From Clostridium sp. CAG:245 (GTDB lineage: Bacteria > Bacillota > Clostridia > TANB77 > CAG-508): DNA of 21,867 nucleotides. A program made the position numbers and the translations under genes. Within the stretch, counting starts at the first letter, position 1, and each line of letters begins with the position of its first letter. The DNA is taken from NCBI GenBank assembly GCA_000435175.1, contig FR880061.1:10026-31892 (forward strand), in the 5' to 3' direction. Below are positions 16,062 through 21,867 of this stretch, in pieces. The notes beneath the pieces were generated by a model. That model saw nothing but the letters and a program-made list of their open reading frames with translations, searched no databases and was not told the DNA's origin.

Positions 16062-16433
16062 TTATTTTGTTGATACTGAAGTTGATAATGAGTAAATAAC
16101 TCTTACTAATGATGTACCAGCAAAAATAAGAACTGCACCAACTATATATGGTATCATTGTTTTCTTGTATTCTGCTTTTTCTGAAGCACTACCCATCATA
16201 TATTTAATACCAATAACTAATAATACAATTACTGCTATAACAATACCAACAACTTGAATTATTGTAACAATGTTATTACCAACTTTAGTTAAGTCATTAG
16301 TTTGAACATTACCATTTCCATTTAATCCATTTAGAACTGTATTTGGATCAACTGCTAGTACAGTTCCTGCTATAGATGTAACTAACATTATTGCTAATAA
16401 TAGTGTTGATATTACCTTTATAGATTTTTTCAT
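16062..16433 (-). CDS. VirB2/TrbC-like pilin, copy nearest prgI
   Basis: The 123-residue protein has a signal peptide likely cleaved after TVLA (residue 27), a short polar segment with an NGNGN patch, and two membrane helices (about 54-76 and 92-115). These are joined by the cytoplasmic-type loop GIKYMMGSASEKAEYKKTM. That layout is the VirB2/TrbC pilin plan, and the loop is shared with the two upstream paralogues. The ATG follows TAAGGAGGAA. A small GNRA-type hairpin (16468-16481) lies in the gap to the upstream pilin gene, and a strong terminator follows. It probably forms the subunit of a pilus or channel extension. Confidence 0.82.
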   Translation of the reverse strand: MKKSIKVISTLLLAIMLVTSIAGTVLAVDPNTVLNGLNGNGNVQTNDLTKVGNNIVTIIQVVGIVIAVIVLLVIGIKYMMGSASEKAEYKKTMIPYIVGAVLIFAGTSLVRVIYSLSTSVSTK

Positions 16434-16467
16434 GTTTATTCCTCCTTATTTTTCTATTTTATTAAAG

Positions 16468-16481
16468 CTTACTTTCGTAAG
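16468..16481 (-). terminator. Weak hairpin between pilin genes
   Basis: CTTAC and GTAAG form a perfect 5-bp stem closed by a GAAA tetraloop on the minus strand, followed by CTTTAAT. It may act as a weak attenuator or as a 3' end protector for the upstream pilin message. Confidence 0.4.
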
Positions 16482-16500
16482 AATATTAATAACTATTTTA

Positions 16501-16893
16501 TTATTCAAGTGGTTCTAATAATTGAAGCAGCAATTTCCAAATTCCAAATGCTCCAAATATTATAACGCATCCAACTAGATAAACTATTAGATTTTTCTTT
16601 ACATCTGCCTTTTCGCCTAGGCTTCCTGTTATAAATTGTATTCCTAATACAATTCCCCATATGAATGCTACTGCAATTCCTATTACTAATAAAACATTAT
16701 ATAATGTATTTGATCCTTCTTTGAGAGCGTCATTGTTTATAACATTTCCTCCGTTTTCGCCATTGTTTACAAAGCCTTCTGCTCTATTCATAATATCTTG
16801 TAATGGTCCTGCATATGCATTAGGTATGAATAAATTAAATAATATAATAAATATTACCATAATATTTATTAATAGCTTTTTATATTTCTTCAT
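16501..16893 (-). CDS. VirB2/TrbC-like pilin, middle copy
   Basis: The 130-residue protein has a signal peptide ending NAYA (cleavage near residue 28), a polar segment with NNGENGGN, and two membrane helices (about 63-87 and 99-122). The loop between them reads GIQFITGSLGEKADVKKNL. It is the most diverged of the three pilins: the YKK of its paralogues is VKK, and a tryptophan pair (W79, W119) appears in the helices. The ATG at 16893 follows ATAGGAG, and it has its own promoter at 16915-16943. Different pilins may serve as major and minor subunits, which is inference. Confidence 0.8.
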   Translation of the reverse strand: MKKYKKLLINIMVIFIILFNLFIPNAYAGPLQDIMNRAEGFVNNGENGGNVINNDALKEGSNTLYNVLLVIGIAVAFIWGIVLGIQFITGSLGEKADVKKNLIVYLVGCVIIFGAFGIWKLLLQLLEPLE

Positions 16894-16914
16894 ATTTTAA
16901 CTCCTATATTACCT

Positions 16915-16943
16915 ATTATACTACATGTTTAGCAGTTTTTCAA
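16915..16943 (-). promoter_or_regulatory. Promoter of the middle pilin gene
   Basis: TTGAAA (16938-16943) and TATAAT (16915-16920) on the minus strand are exactly 17 bp apart. The -35 lies within a CAGTT/AACTG inverted repeat (about 16933-16946) right after the upstream pilin stop codon, so the same bases may form an RNA hairpin in readthrough transcripts. Confidence 0.7.
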
Positions 16944-16953
16944 CTGTTTTTTA

Positions 16954-17328
16954 TTATTCACCTATTGCTTGCGATGTTAAATCGTTTACTATACGTATAA
17001 TAGTTCCTACAGCTACAATAAGTACTGTTCCAATCAAGAATGGAATCATAGATTTTTTGTAGTCTGCTTTTTCTTCGACACTTCCAGTCATATATTTAAT
17101 TCCAAGCAATCCAATTACAATTATTGATAATATAACTCCTATAGTTTGTATTGTTGTTGCAATTATTCCCACCATATTTGTAAACTTTTCTGGTACTTCT
17201 TCAGTGCTATTATTAGGATTATAATCATTTGGATCAATTATATCAGCATATGATATTGTCGCCATAAATGACGATACAGTAATTATAATTAACATTATTA
17301 TACTAAAAATTTTTACTTTTCTCTTCAT
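16954..17328 (-). CDS. VirB2/TrbC-like pilin, first copy of the cluster
   Basis: The 124-residue protein has a signal peptide (MKRKVKIFS plus a hydrophobic core, likely cleaved after SYA at residue 28), an acidic segment, and two membrane helices (about 53-77 and 94-114). The shared loop GIKYMTGSVEEKADYKKSM joins them. It is close in sequence to the pilin at 16062-16433. The ATG at 17328 is chosen because AAAGGAAAG is just upstream; a TTG 11 codons earlier (17361) falls inside the -10 box and cannot be the start. It is the first gene after the cluster's main promoter. Confidence 0.82.
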   Translation of the reverse strand: MKRKVKIFSIIMLIIITVSSFMATISYADIIDPNDYNPNNSTEEVPEKFTNMVGIIATTIQTIGVILSIIVIGLLGIKYMTGSVEEKADYKKSMIPFLIGTVLIVAVGTIIRIVNDLTSQAIGE

Positions 17329-17360
17329 TTTCTTTCCTTTTTTCTGGATTTTCTTATTCA

Positions 17361-17389
17361 ATTATATAGAATAAAAATATTTTAGTCAA
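17361..17389 (-). promoter_or_regulatory. Main promoter of the pilin / type IV-like cluster
   Basis: TTGACT (17384-17389) and TATAAT (17361-17366) on the minus strand are 17 bp apart, matching 11 of 12 consensus bases. The -35 box overlaps the stop codon of the Spo0E-like gene, and the leader to the ATG at 17328 is only about 25 nt. Confidence 0.85.
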
Positions 17390-17532
17390 CTATTTTTTGT
17401 TAATATTTCATAATATTGTGCAATTAATTCATCTAATTCAATACTCAACTGATAAATTATGCTATAATCTTCTCCATTTATTATGCTTTCATTAAGTTTC
17501 TCTCTTAATTTACAAATTTTATCATTTAGCAT
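17386..17532 (-). CDS. Spo0E-like small regulatory protein
   Basis: This 48-residue peptide starts MLNDKICKLREKLNESI and contains LSIELDELIAQYY (residues 29-41), matching the helix-hairpin-helix plan and the S-x-E-L-D signature of Spo0E-like aspartyl-phosphate phosphatases. In Bacillus these proteins dephosphorylate Spo0A and delay sporulation; in clostridia the targets are less clear. The ATG at 17532 has AAAAGGAG eight bases upstream. Its stop codon overlaps the -35 box of the pilin promoter, so its transcription could run into that cluster. The short length is normal for the family. It supports a spore-forming ancestry, not proof of sporulation. Confidence 0.8.
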   Translation of the reverse strand: MLNDKICKLREKLNESIINGEDYSIIYQLSIELDELIAQYYEILTKNS

Positions 17533-17573
17533 TTGTTTTTCTCCTTTTTCTCCACACATTTTTCCTTTATTTC

Positions 17574-17602
17574 AAAATACCACATATATAGTCTAGAGTC
17601 AA
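17574..17602 (-). promoter_or_regulatory. Candidate promoter of the Spo0E-like gene
   Basis: TTGACT (17597-17602) is followed after 17 bp by a weak TATTTT (17574-17579) on the minus strand. Further upstream, the minus strand carries AGTCGAA at about 17734-17740, one base off the TGTCGAA Spo0A box; a single such match may be chance. The rest of 17603-17770 is AT-rich and shows nothing else. Confidence 0.45.
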
Positions 17603-17783
17603 GGATTTTCAATGGTTTACGCCGTTTTTCGTGTTGCATTTTTCCACTTATTTTTTTAATATTTTTCCTTTTATAATGTTATTTTTTATATTCTATTATT
17701 ATACATCAGAAAGCAATAAAATTTGACAAATAAATTCGACTTCATATTTTATAATATAACAGCTAATTATTCTAAAAAAGGGC

Positions 17784-17886
17784 AAACATCTTCTTTTCAA
17801 AATATCAATATGTTGTCCTTGGTTTGAGCTCCTAACGGACTCCTCAACAAGCAAACTTCCAATTGAATTTTGAAAAAAAGATGTTT
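17784..17886. ncRNA. Structured RNA candidate, family unknown
   Basis: The outer arms (17784-17803 and 17867-17886) pair over 20 bp with one mismatch, and TCAAT/ATTGA extends the stem past one bulge. The 55-nt interior holds nested pairings: GTTTG/CAAAC and GAGCTCC-TAAC-GGACTC. This is far more GC-rich and organised than its surroundings. On the minus strand GCCC then six T (17774-17779) follows, as for a terminated RNA at the end of the M16 operon. On the plus strand TTGACA (17723-17728) with a TATAAT or TATTTT box precedes it, though spacing is non-ideal (21 or 16 bp). It lacks the signature of SRP RNA and is short for 6S RNA. The strand is undecided. Confidence 0.5.
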
Positions 17887-17908
17887 TGATTTCTTAATAT
17901 ATTAAAAC

Positions 17909-19189
17909 TTAATTTTTTCCTTTTATCACAGACATAATCATTTTGTCTTCTGTGAATATTTCTTTTAATACTTGTTTTGCATATTCTGCGTCTATTTCTT
18001 CGAATTTATCCATGTATTCGAAGCTGTTTATTCCTTTTACATAATCTGATGTGAACATTCTGCCGATGTCTGCTACATTGTTGTATTCTACAGCATAGTC
18101 ACCGTATATTTTCTTTTTTATTCTTTCGAATTCTCGCACATTAATATTGTTGTTTCTCATTTCTTGTATTTTTTCTGCAATTTTTTCATACACTTTTTGT
18201 GGATTTTTTGACTGGCCTCCGATTAGTACATGTGAATATTCATTTCCAAATTCATATTCTAAATCTGGCTGAGATAATAAATAGCCTTCTTTATATAGCT
18301 CATTGTATAAATTAGAGCTTTTTCCTATTAGCATGTTTAGTATTATTTCGATTGCGATGTGTCTTTTTACAACTTCATTATATTTATCTTTAATATTGTC
18401 TTTGAAACCTATCATGAATAATGGCAAGCTTACTTCCATTTCTTTTTCTGCATATTTTTTATTTATTTCTAGCTTTTCTTCTGGATATATTCTTGTTATT
18501 TCTCCACGTGCTTCGTTGTCTTTTAAACGTTTCTTTATCTCTGCAAGAATTGCTTCTGGTTCAAAATCTCCAACAACGGTCAATACCATGTTACTTGGAT
18601 GATAGAATGTGTTATAACATTTATACAACATCTCCGGATTTATTCCAGATATAGTCTCAACAGTTCCTGCTGTATCTACTTTGATTGGATTTTTCTCGTA
18701 CAAACAATCCATAGCATTTATATATAACTGCCAGCCTGGATCATCATCATACATTCCTATTTCTTGTCCAATTATGCCTTTTTCCTTTTCAACATTTTGG
18801 TCTGTGAAATATGGATTTTGCACATAATCCATTAGCTCGTCTAAGCCCTCATAAAAATGGTCTGTACACTCAAATAAATATGCTGTGTGGTCATTTGTTG
18901 TATATGCGTTTGCATCTAATCCAAGAGCCATTAATACATATAAACTGTCTACTCCATTTTTTTGTTCGAACATTTTGTGTTCTAAGAAATGTGCAACTCC
19001 ATCTGGAATTACTACTTTCTCTCCTGTTGTGCTATCTATAAATGTATTGTCTATTGAACCAAATTTTGTGGCCCAAATAATATATTTTTTTTGAATTTCT
19101 TTTTTAGGAATTATTATAACTTGCAAGCCATTTTCTAGCTTTTCCATATAGCATTTTTCTTTAATATTTTTGTTTTCTATTTCTCTCAT
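17909..19189 (-). CDS. M16 family zinc peptidase (YmfH-like, catalytic partner)
   Basis: The 426-residue protein is an insulinase-family metallopeptidase. The inverted zinc motif HFLEH lies at residues 67-71, with a downstream acidic helix (EKEKGIIGQEIGMY, about 134-146) that would supply the third ligand. The second, non-catalytic half of the fold follows to the C-terminus. There is no signal peptide, so it should be cytoplasmic. It follows by 22 bp a gene for an M16 protein without a zinc site, reproducing the YmfF/YmfH pairing of Bacillus, where the two proteins form one peptidase. The ATG at 19189 has AGGAAGG upstream. The substrate is not known. Confidence 0.88.
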   Translation of the reverse strand: MREIENKNIKEKCYMEKLENGLQVIIIPKKEIQKKYIIWATKFGSIDNTFIDSTTGEKVVIPDGVAHFLEHKMFEQKNGVDSLYVLMALGLDANAYTTNDHTAYLFECTDHFYEGLDELMDYVQNPYFTDQNVEKEKGIIGQEIGMYDDDPGWQLYINAMDCLYEKNPIKVDTAGTVETISGINPEMLYKCYNTFYHPSNMVLTVVGDFEPEAILAEIKKRLKDNEARGEITRIYPEEKLEINKKYAEKEMEVSLPLFMIGFKDNIKDKYNEVVKRHIAIEIILNMLIGKSSNLYNELYKEGYLLSQPDLEYEFGNEYSHVLIGGQSKNPQKVYEKIAEKIQEMRNNNINVREFERIKKKIYGDYAVEYNNVADIGRMFTSDYVKGINSFEYMDKFEEIDAEYAKQVLKEIFTEDKMIMSVIKGKN

Positions 19190-19211
19190 AAACTTTTCCT
19201 TCCTGTTTTTT

Positions 19212-20483
19212 CTATTTACTCAAAAAATATATAGTGTTAATAGTAACATTTTGTGCAACTTTAACTATCTGCTCTTTTGTAACGTTTTCTATTTTGCTGA
19301 TATATGTTGCAATGTCGGCATTTTCTTGCTCCATTTCTTTTCCGAAATAATAAGAAATTGTCGAATCTTGTTCATCTTCCATAGATCTGAAACTTGCAAC
19401 TATAAGCTGTTTTGCATTCTTCATATCGGTCTCATCGAAATTACCTCGTTTCATGTCATCTATTTGTTTCTCGATTATTTCAAGAGCTTTTTCATAGTTT
19501 TTCTGTTCTATTCCACTTCTTATTACTATGCTGTTTTTGTTTTTAATATATAATGAACCTGCACTATATGCTAAGCTTGCTTTTTCTCTTACATTTTGGA
19601 ACAATTTTGAATTTGCTCCACCACCTAAAATGGCATTATAAACAGATGCTACCACTTTATCTTCTGGATCAAGTTTTGTAACATCTAGTCCTATTACAAG
19701 TTTTCCTTGAGAAACGTCCATTGTTTCTCTTACAACCTTTTCTGCCACTGGTTCTTTTACTTCATTTTCTACATATACATCAATATTTCTTGGCTGAACA
19801 TTTTTCTCATTTATTTGTTTCTTGATTATTTCGTCCACATTGTTTTTTCCTTCTGAGAAATTTCCAGACACAAAAATATCTATTTTACTGTTTTTTAACA
19901 TTTCTAAATATGCATTGTATAATTCTTTATTTGTAATCTTGTCCAAATCTTCCTCATAACCATACGTAAACAAACCATATGGCTCGTCTTTATACATTTC
20001 TTCTATACATCTAGAATATGCATATGCACCTTTATTATCTTTTCTACTTCTGATTATTTGTCTTAGATTCTCTTTCTCACTATTAAAATATTCTTCATTA
20101 AACATTCCATTTTCAGTAAGCGGACTAAATACTATGTCAAATAGCATTTGAGTACTTTGTTCTAAAACATTTTCTTTTTCATACAAAAATTCGTCATTTA
20201 AAGATTCCATATAAAATTTGAATACACTATCATTGCATAGTTTATCTATTCCACAGTTAAAATCTGCACCATATAACTCTTCTAATTTTATATTTATATC
20301 TTCTTGTGTCTTTAATTTGTTTGTCCCTCTTCTAAGAATAGCAAGCATTAGTGCATTCTCTGTAACATGCTTTCTATCAAGTTTTGAAGTAAGATATATT
20401 GCCAATAAATTTGTTTTATATTTTTTTGTATCTATTTTATGAAGCTTTACGCCTTCCATTAATTCTGTGGTAGTAATCGACAT
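19212..20483 (-). CDS. M16 family protein without zinc motif (YmfF-like, inactive partner)
   Basis: The 423-residue protein has the M16 fold pattern, for example AILRRGTNKLKTQEDINIKLEELYGADF in place of the catalytic segment and a later NAILGGGANSKLFQNVREKASLAYS typical of the second domain. No HxxEH is present, so it cannot bind catalytic zinc in the usual way. Such proteins pair with an active M16 subunit, here the next gene. The ATG at 20483 is preceded by AAAGGAA. It lies 37 nt after yqeY with no terminator between, so co-transcription is likely. Confidence 0.85.
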   Translation of the reverse strand: MSITTTELMEGVKLHKIDTKKYKTNLLAIYLTSKLDRKHVTENALMLAILRRGTNKLKTQEDINIKLEELYGADFNCGIDKLCNDSVFKFYMESLNDEFLYEKENVLEQSTQMLFDIVFSPLTENGMFNEEYFNSEKENLRQIIRSRKDNKGAYAYSRCIEEMYKDEPYGLFTYGYEEDLDKITNKELYNAYLEMLKNSKIDIFVSGNFSEGKNNVDEIIKKQINEKNVQPRNIDVYVENEVKEPVAEKVVRETMDVSQGKLVIGLDVTKLDPEDKVVASVYNAILGGGANSKLFQNVREKASLAYSAGSLYIKNKNSIVIRSGIEQKNYEKALEIIEKQIDDMKRGNFDETDMKNAKQLIVASFRSMEDEQDSTISYYFGKEMEQENADIATYISKIENVTKEQIVKVAQNVTINTIYFLSK

Positions 20484-20520
20484 ATTATAAATTCCTTTCC
20501 ATATTCATTTTACTAAAAGT

Positions 20521-20961
20521 CTATGCTAACAAACTTTTTACTACTTCGTTTATTCTTTTTCCATCAGCTTGAGCACCTATTGTAGCCTTTGCTTCTTTCA
20601 TTACAGGTCCCATGTCTTTCATAGATGTTGCGTTTAATTTCTCTATTACCTTCTTAACTTCTGCAACTAATTCTTCGTCAGTTAATTGTTTTGGTAAATA
20701 TTCTTCTAGAGCTTTTATTTCTTCGTTTGCCTTTTCTATTAAATCTTCTCTATTTGCTTGCTCGTATTCTGCAATTGCATCTTTTCTTGTTTTTACTTCT
20801 TTAGCAACAATTCCTAATATTTGCTCGTCACTAACTTCTATTCCCTTGTCTTTTTCAATTTGTAATATTGCTGTTCTAACCATTTGAACTGCGTTCTTCT
20901 TGTTTACATTTTTTGTTTTCATAGCATCTTTTAAATCTTCTAATAATTTTTCTTTTAACAT
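20521..20961 (-). CDS. yqeY: GatB/YqeY domain protein
   Basis: The 146-residue helical protein matches YqeY, which carries the tail domain also found in GatB, the amidotransferase subunit making Gln-tRNA and Asn-tRNA; its own role is unclear. Typical features are the opening LKEKLLEDLKDAMKTKN, AEYEQANREDLIEKANEEI and LEEYLPKQLTDEEL, and a C-terminal GPVMKEAKATIGAQADG. The ATG at 20961 is chosen because AAGGAG lies nine bases upstream; a TTG at 20970 touches that site. It follows rpsU as in Bacillus subtilis, here behind a hairpin terminator, so it may depend on readthrough. Confidence 0.93.
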   Translation of the reverse strand: MLKEKLLEDLKDAMKTKNVNKKNAVQMVRTAILQIEKDKGIEVSDEQILGIVAKEVKTRKDAIAEYEQANREDLIEKANEEIKALEEYLPKQLTDEELVAEVKKVIEKLNATSMKDMGPVMKEAKATIGAQADGKRINEVVKSLLA

Positions 20962-21002
20962 TTTATCCAACTCCTTTATATTTTATTTAATTTTAAATAC
21001 AA

Positions 21003-21041
21003 AAGCGCTTCCAAAATATTACATATATTTTGAAAACGCCT
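21003..21041 (-). terminator. Attenuator or terminator between rpsU and yqeY
   Basis: The arms 21025-21041 and 21003-21019 form a 17-bp stem with three G-U pairs and a 5-nt loop on the minus strand. TTGTATTT follows, a broken U-run, so termination is probably partial. Confidence 0.7.
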
Positions 21042-21059
21042 CTTTTCTCTTATTAATAA

Positions 21060-21230
21060 TTAAAATTTTCTTTTTCTAGCTGCCTCTGACTTTTTCTTTC
21101 TCTTTACACTAGGTTTTTCATAATGTTCTCTTTTGCGTACCTCTTGTAATACTCCATTTCTGGCACATTGTCTCTTAAATCTTTTTAAGGCATCTTCTAT
21201 ATTTCCATTATTTACTTTAACTTCTGACAT
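21060..21230 (-). CDS. rpsU: 30S ribosomal protein S21
   Basis: The 56-residue protein is the basic S21, which binds near the anti-Shine-Dalgarno end of 16S rRNA. MSEVKVNNG, the core IEDALKRFKRQCARNGVLQEVRKREHYEKPS and a Lys/Arg tail fit the family. The ATG at 21230 is chosen because GGAAGGAGGGG lies just upstream; an earlier in-frame start at 21263 lies before that site. It has a clear promoter at 21322-21351 and a leader of about 85 nt. Confidence 0.96.
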   Translation of the reverse strand: MSEVKVNNGNIEDALKRFKRQCARNGVLQEVRKREHYEKPSVKRKKKSEAARKRKF

Positions 21231-21321
21231 TGATATTCCCCTCCTTCCGGTGCGCTGTAGCATTCGTATGGGATTTTATATGTTCTAATTTTCTTAGCAC
21301 ATAAATCTTTACATGCCTATT

Positions 21322-21351
21322 ATTATAAACTACTTGCTTCATTTTTGTCAA
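21322..21351 (-). promoter_or_regulatory. rpsU promoter
   Basis: TTGACA (21346-21351) and TATAAT (21322-21327) on the minus strand are 18 bp apart, both full consensus. It should drive rpsU and, by readthrough, yqeY and the M16 pair. Confidence 0.85.
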
Positions 21352-21390
21352 TAGGAGTTGACGTTTTTTTGGTTAAATGTAGCAGAAATT

Positions 21391-21867
21391 TTATTTTTGG
21401 TAGTTATCTTGGTATAAACGGCTCCTATAAGTAATTAAATCTTTCTTAGCCAATCTTCCAACTATAAAACTCATTGGAATTTTTTCTGTTTGAGATATTT
21501 TTTCTAATTTATTTTTCTCTATCTTTCCATTAATAATTTCGTTCCAAACATTTTCCGGAATCATTACTTCTAATGCAAATTTATCTGCTTTCTCTTCTTT
21601 TTTCTCATTTCCGTCTATAATAATTTTGTTTTTTCCTTCATTATAATCTGATTTACAATGTCCTAATTCATGGAATAGTTCGAAGAAAAATGAATCCTTG
21701 CCCGCATAATTATCCGTAACATACACCGCTGGTTGTTTTCCTTTAACTTTAAAACACCCTCTTATTTTTGTTCCTGGGAGAGCCTTTTCACACACAAAAT
21801 ATATTCCATATTTATTTAATAATTCTTTTATTTCCTCTAATTCAAATCCTTCTTTATATGCTAATTC
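21391..21867 (-). CDS. ImmA/IrrE-type metallopeptidase, C-terminal part (cut by right edge)
   Basis: The frame is open from the right edge (21867) to the stop at 21391, giving 158 residues; the GTG at 21795 is internal, not a start. The zinc motif HELGH sits in FFELFHELGHCKSD, and a downstream EEKADKFALEVMIP supplies the usual third-ligand helix of the ImmA/IrrE family. Such proteins often cleave a partner repressor (as in ICEBs1 ImmA) or join a helix-turn-helix domain, which would lie outside the window. The region after it, ending SRLYQDNYQK, is a helical C-terminal extension common in the family. No partner repressor is visible, so its target cannot be named. Confidence 0.85.
   Translation of the reverse strand, partial: ELAYKEGFELEEIKELLNKYGIYFVCEKALPGTKIRGCFKVKGKQPAVYVTDNYAGKDSFFFELFHELGHCKSDYNEGKNKIIIDGNEKKEEKADKFALEVMIPENVWNEIINGKIEKNKLEKISQTEKIPMSFIVGRLAKKDLITYRSRLYQDNYQK

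Noticed and set aside
7897..17328. Complete integrative conjugative element
   Set aside because: No integrase, relaxase, coupling protein, oriT or flanking direct repeats could be found in the window.
17723..17755. Strong sigma-A promoter TTGACA/TATAAT on the plus strand
   Set aside because: The spacing between these two boxes is 21 bp; only a weaker TATTTT gives a usable 16 bp, so it is kept only as supporting evidence for the RNA candidate.
17784..17886. Bacterial SRP (4.5S) RNA or 6S RNA
   Set aside because: The conserved SRP tip with its GGAAGNAGC-type motif is absent, and the hairpin of about 103 nt is too short for a typical 6S RNA.
1..21867. tRNA or rRNA genes
   Set aside because: No cloverleaf with a TTCGA-type T-loop or any rRNA-like stretch was recognised on either strand by eye.

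Overview
The window is AT-rich, with short intergenic gaps, strong AGGAGG-type ribosome binding sites and sigma-A-like promoters. Together with a str operon (rpsL-rpsG-fusA-tuf), a Spo0E-like peptide, paired M16 proteins and an rpsU-yqeY pair, this points to a low-GC Firmicute of the class Clostridia, probably a spore-forming or formerly spore-forming gut lineage. No species can be named from the sequence. Nearly all genes lie on the minus strand. The one clear plus-strand gene is the toxin of a type III toxin-antitoxin system.

Layout by position: (1) 1-4003, the str operon read leftward, with the tuf gene cut by the window edge. It includes a 127-nt hairpin element between rpsG and fusA and a well-formed promoter before rpsL. 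(2) 4104-4912, a plus-strand ToxIN-type cassette: promoter, three contiguous 39-nt antitoxin RNA repeats, an intrinsic terminator abutting the ribosome binding site, then a ToxN/AbiQ-family endoribonuclease. (3) 4930-6171, a D,D-carboxypeptidase of the S11 family. (4) 6427-7710, a broken gene for a pilin-like surface protein. Its C-terminal coding stretch has a sharply different base composition and looks like the variable region of a diversity-generating retroelement target. (5) 7897-17328, a compact type IV secretion-like cluster: three VirB2-like pilins, a PrgI/VirB3-like protein, a TraC/VirB4 N-domain-like protein, a VirB4 ATPase, a VirB6/TrbL-like polytopic protein, and a separately promoted acidic cytosolic protein of unknown function. 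No relaxase, coupling protein or integrase is visible. (6) 17386-17886, a Spo0E-like small protein and a strongly structured RNA candidate. (7) 17909-21230, an M16 active/inactive pair, yqeY and rpsU. (8) 21391 to the right edge, the C-terminal part of an ImmA/IrrE-type metallopeptidase.

Functionally the window mixes core translation genes with accessory modules. The ToxIN cassette is self-contained: its RNA repeats should neutralise the RNase until infection or another stress shifts the ratio. The type IV-like genes form a leftward transcription unit with extra promoters and a terminator, so pilins can be made in excess over the membrane and ATPase components. The most notable leads are the ToxIN cassette, the relaxase-less secretion cluster with a separately encoded VirB4 N-domain-like protein, the retroelement-like variable tail, and the unidentified structured RNA at 17784-17886. 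All functional statements come from reading motifs and layout; no database search was possible.
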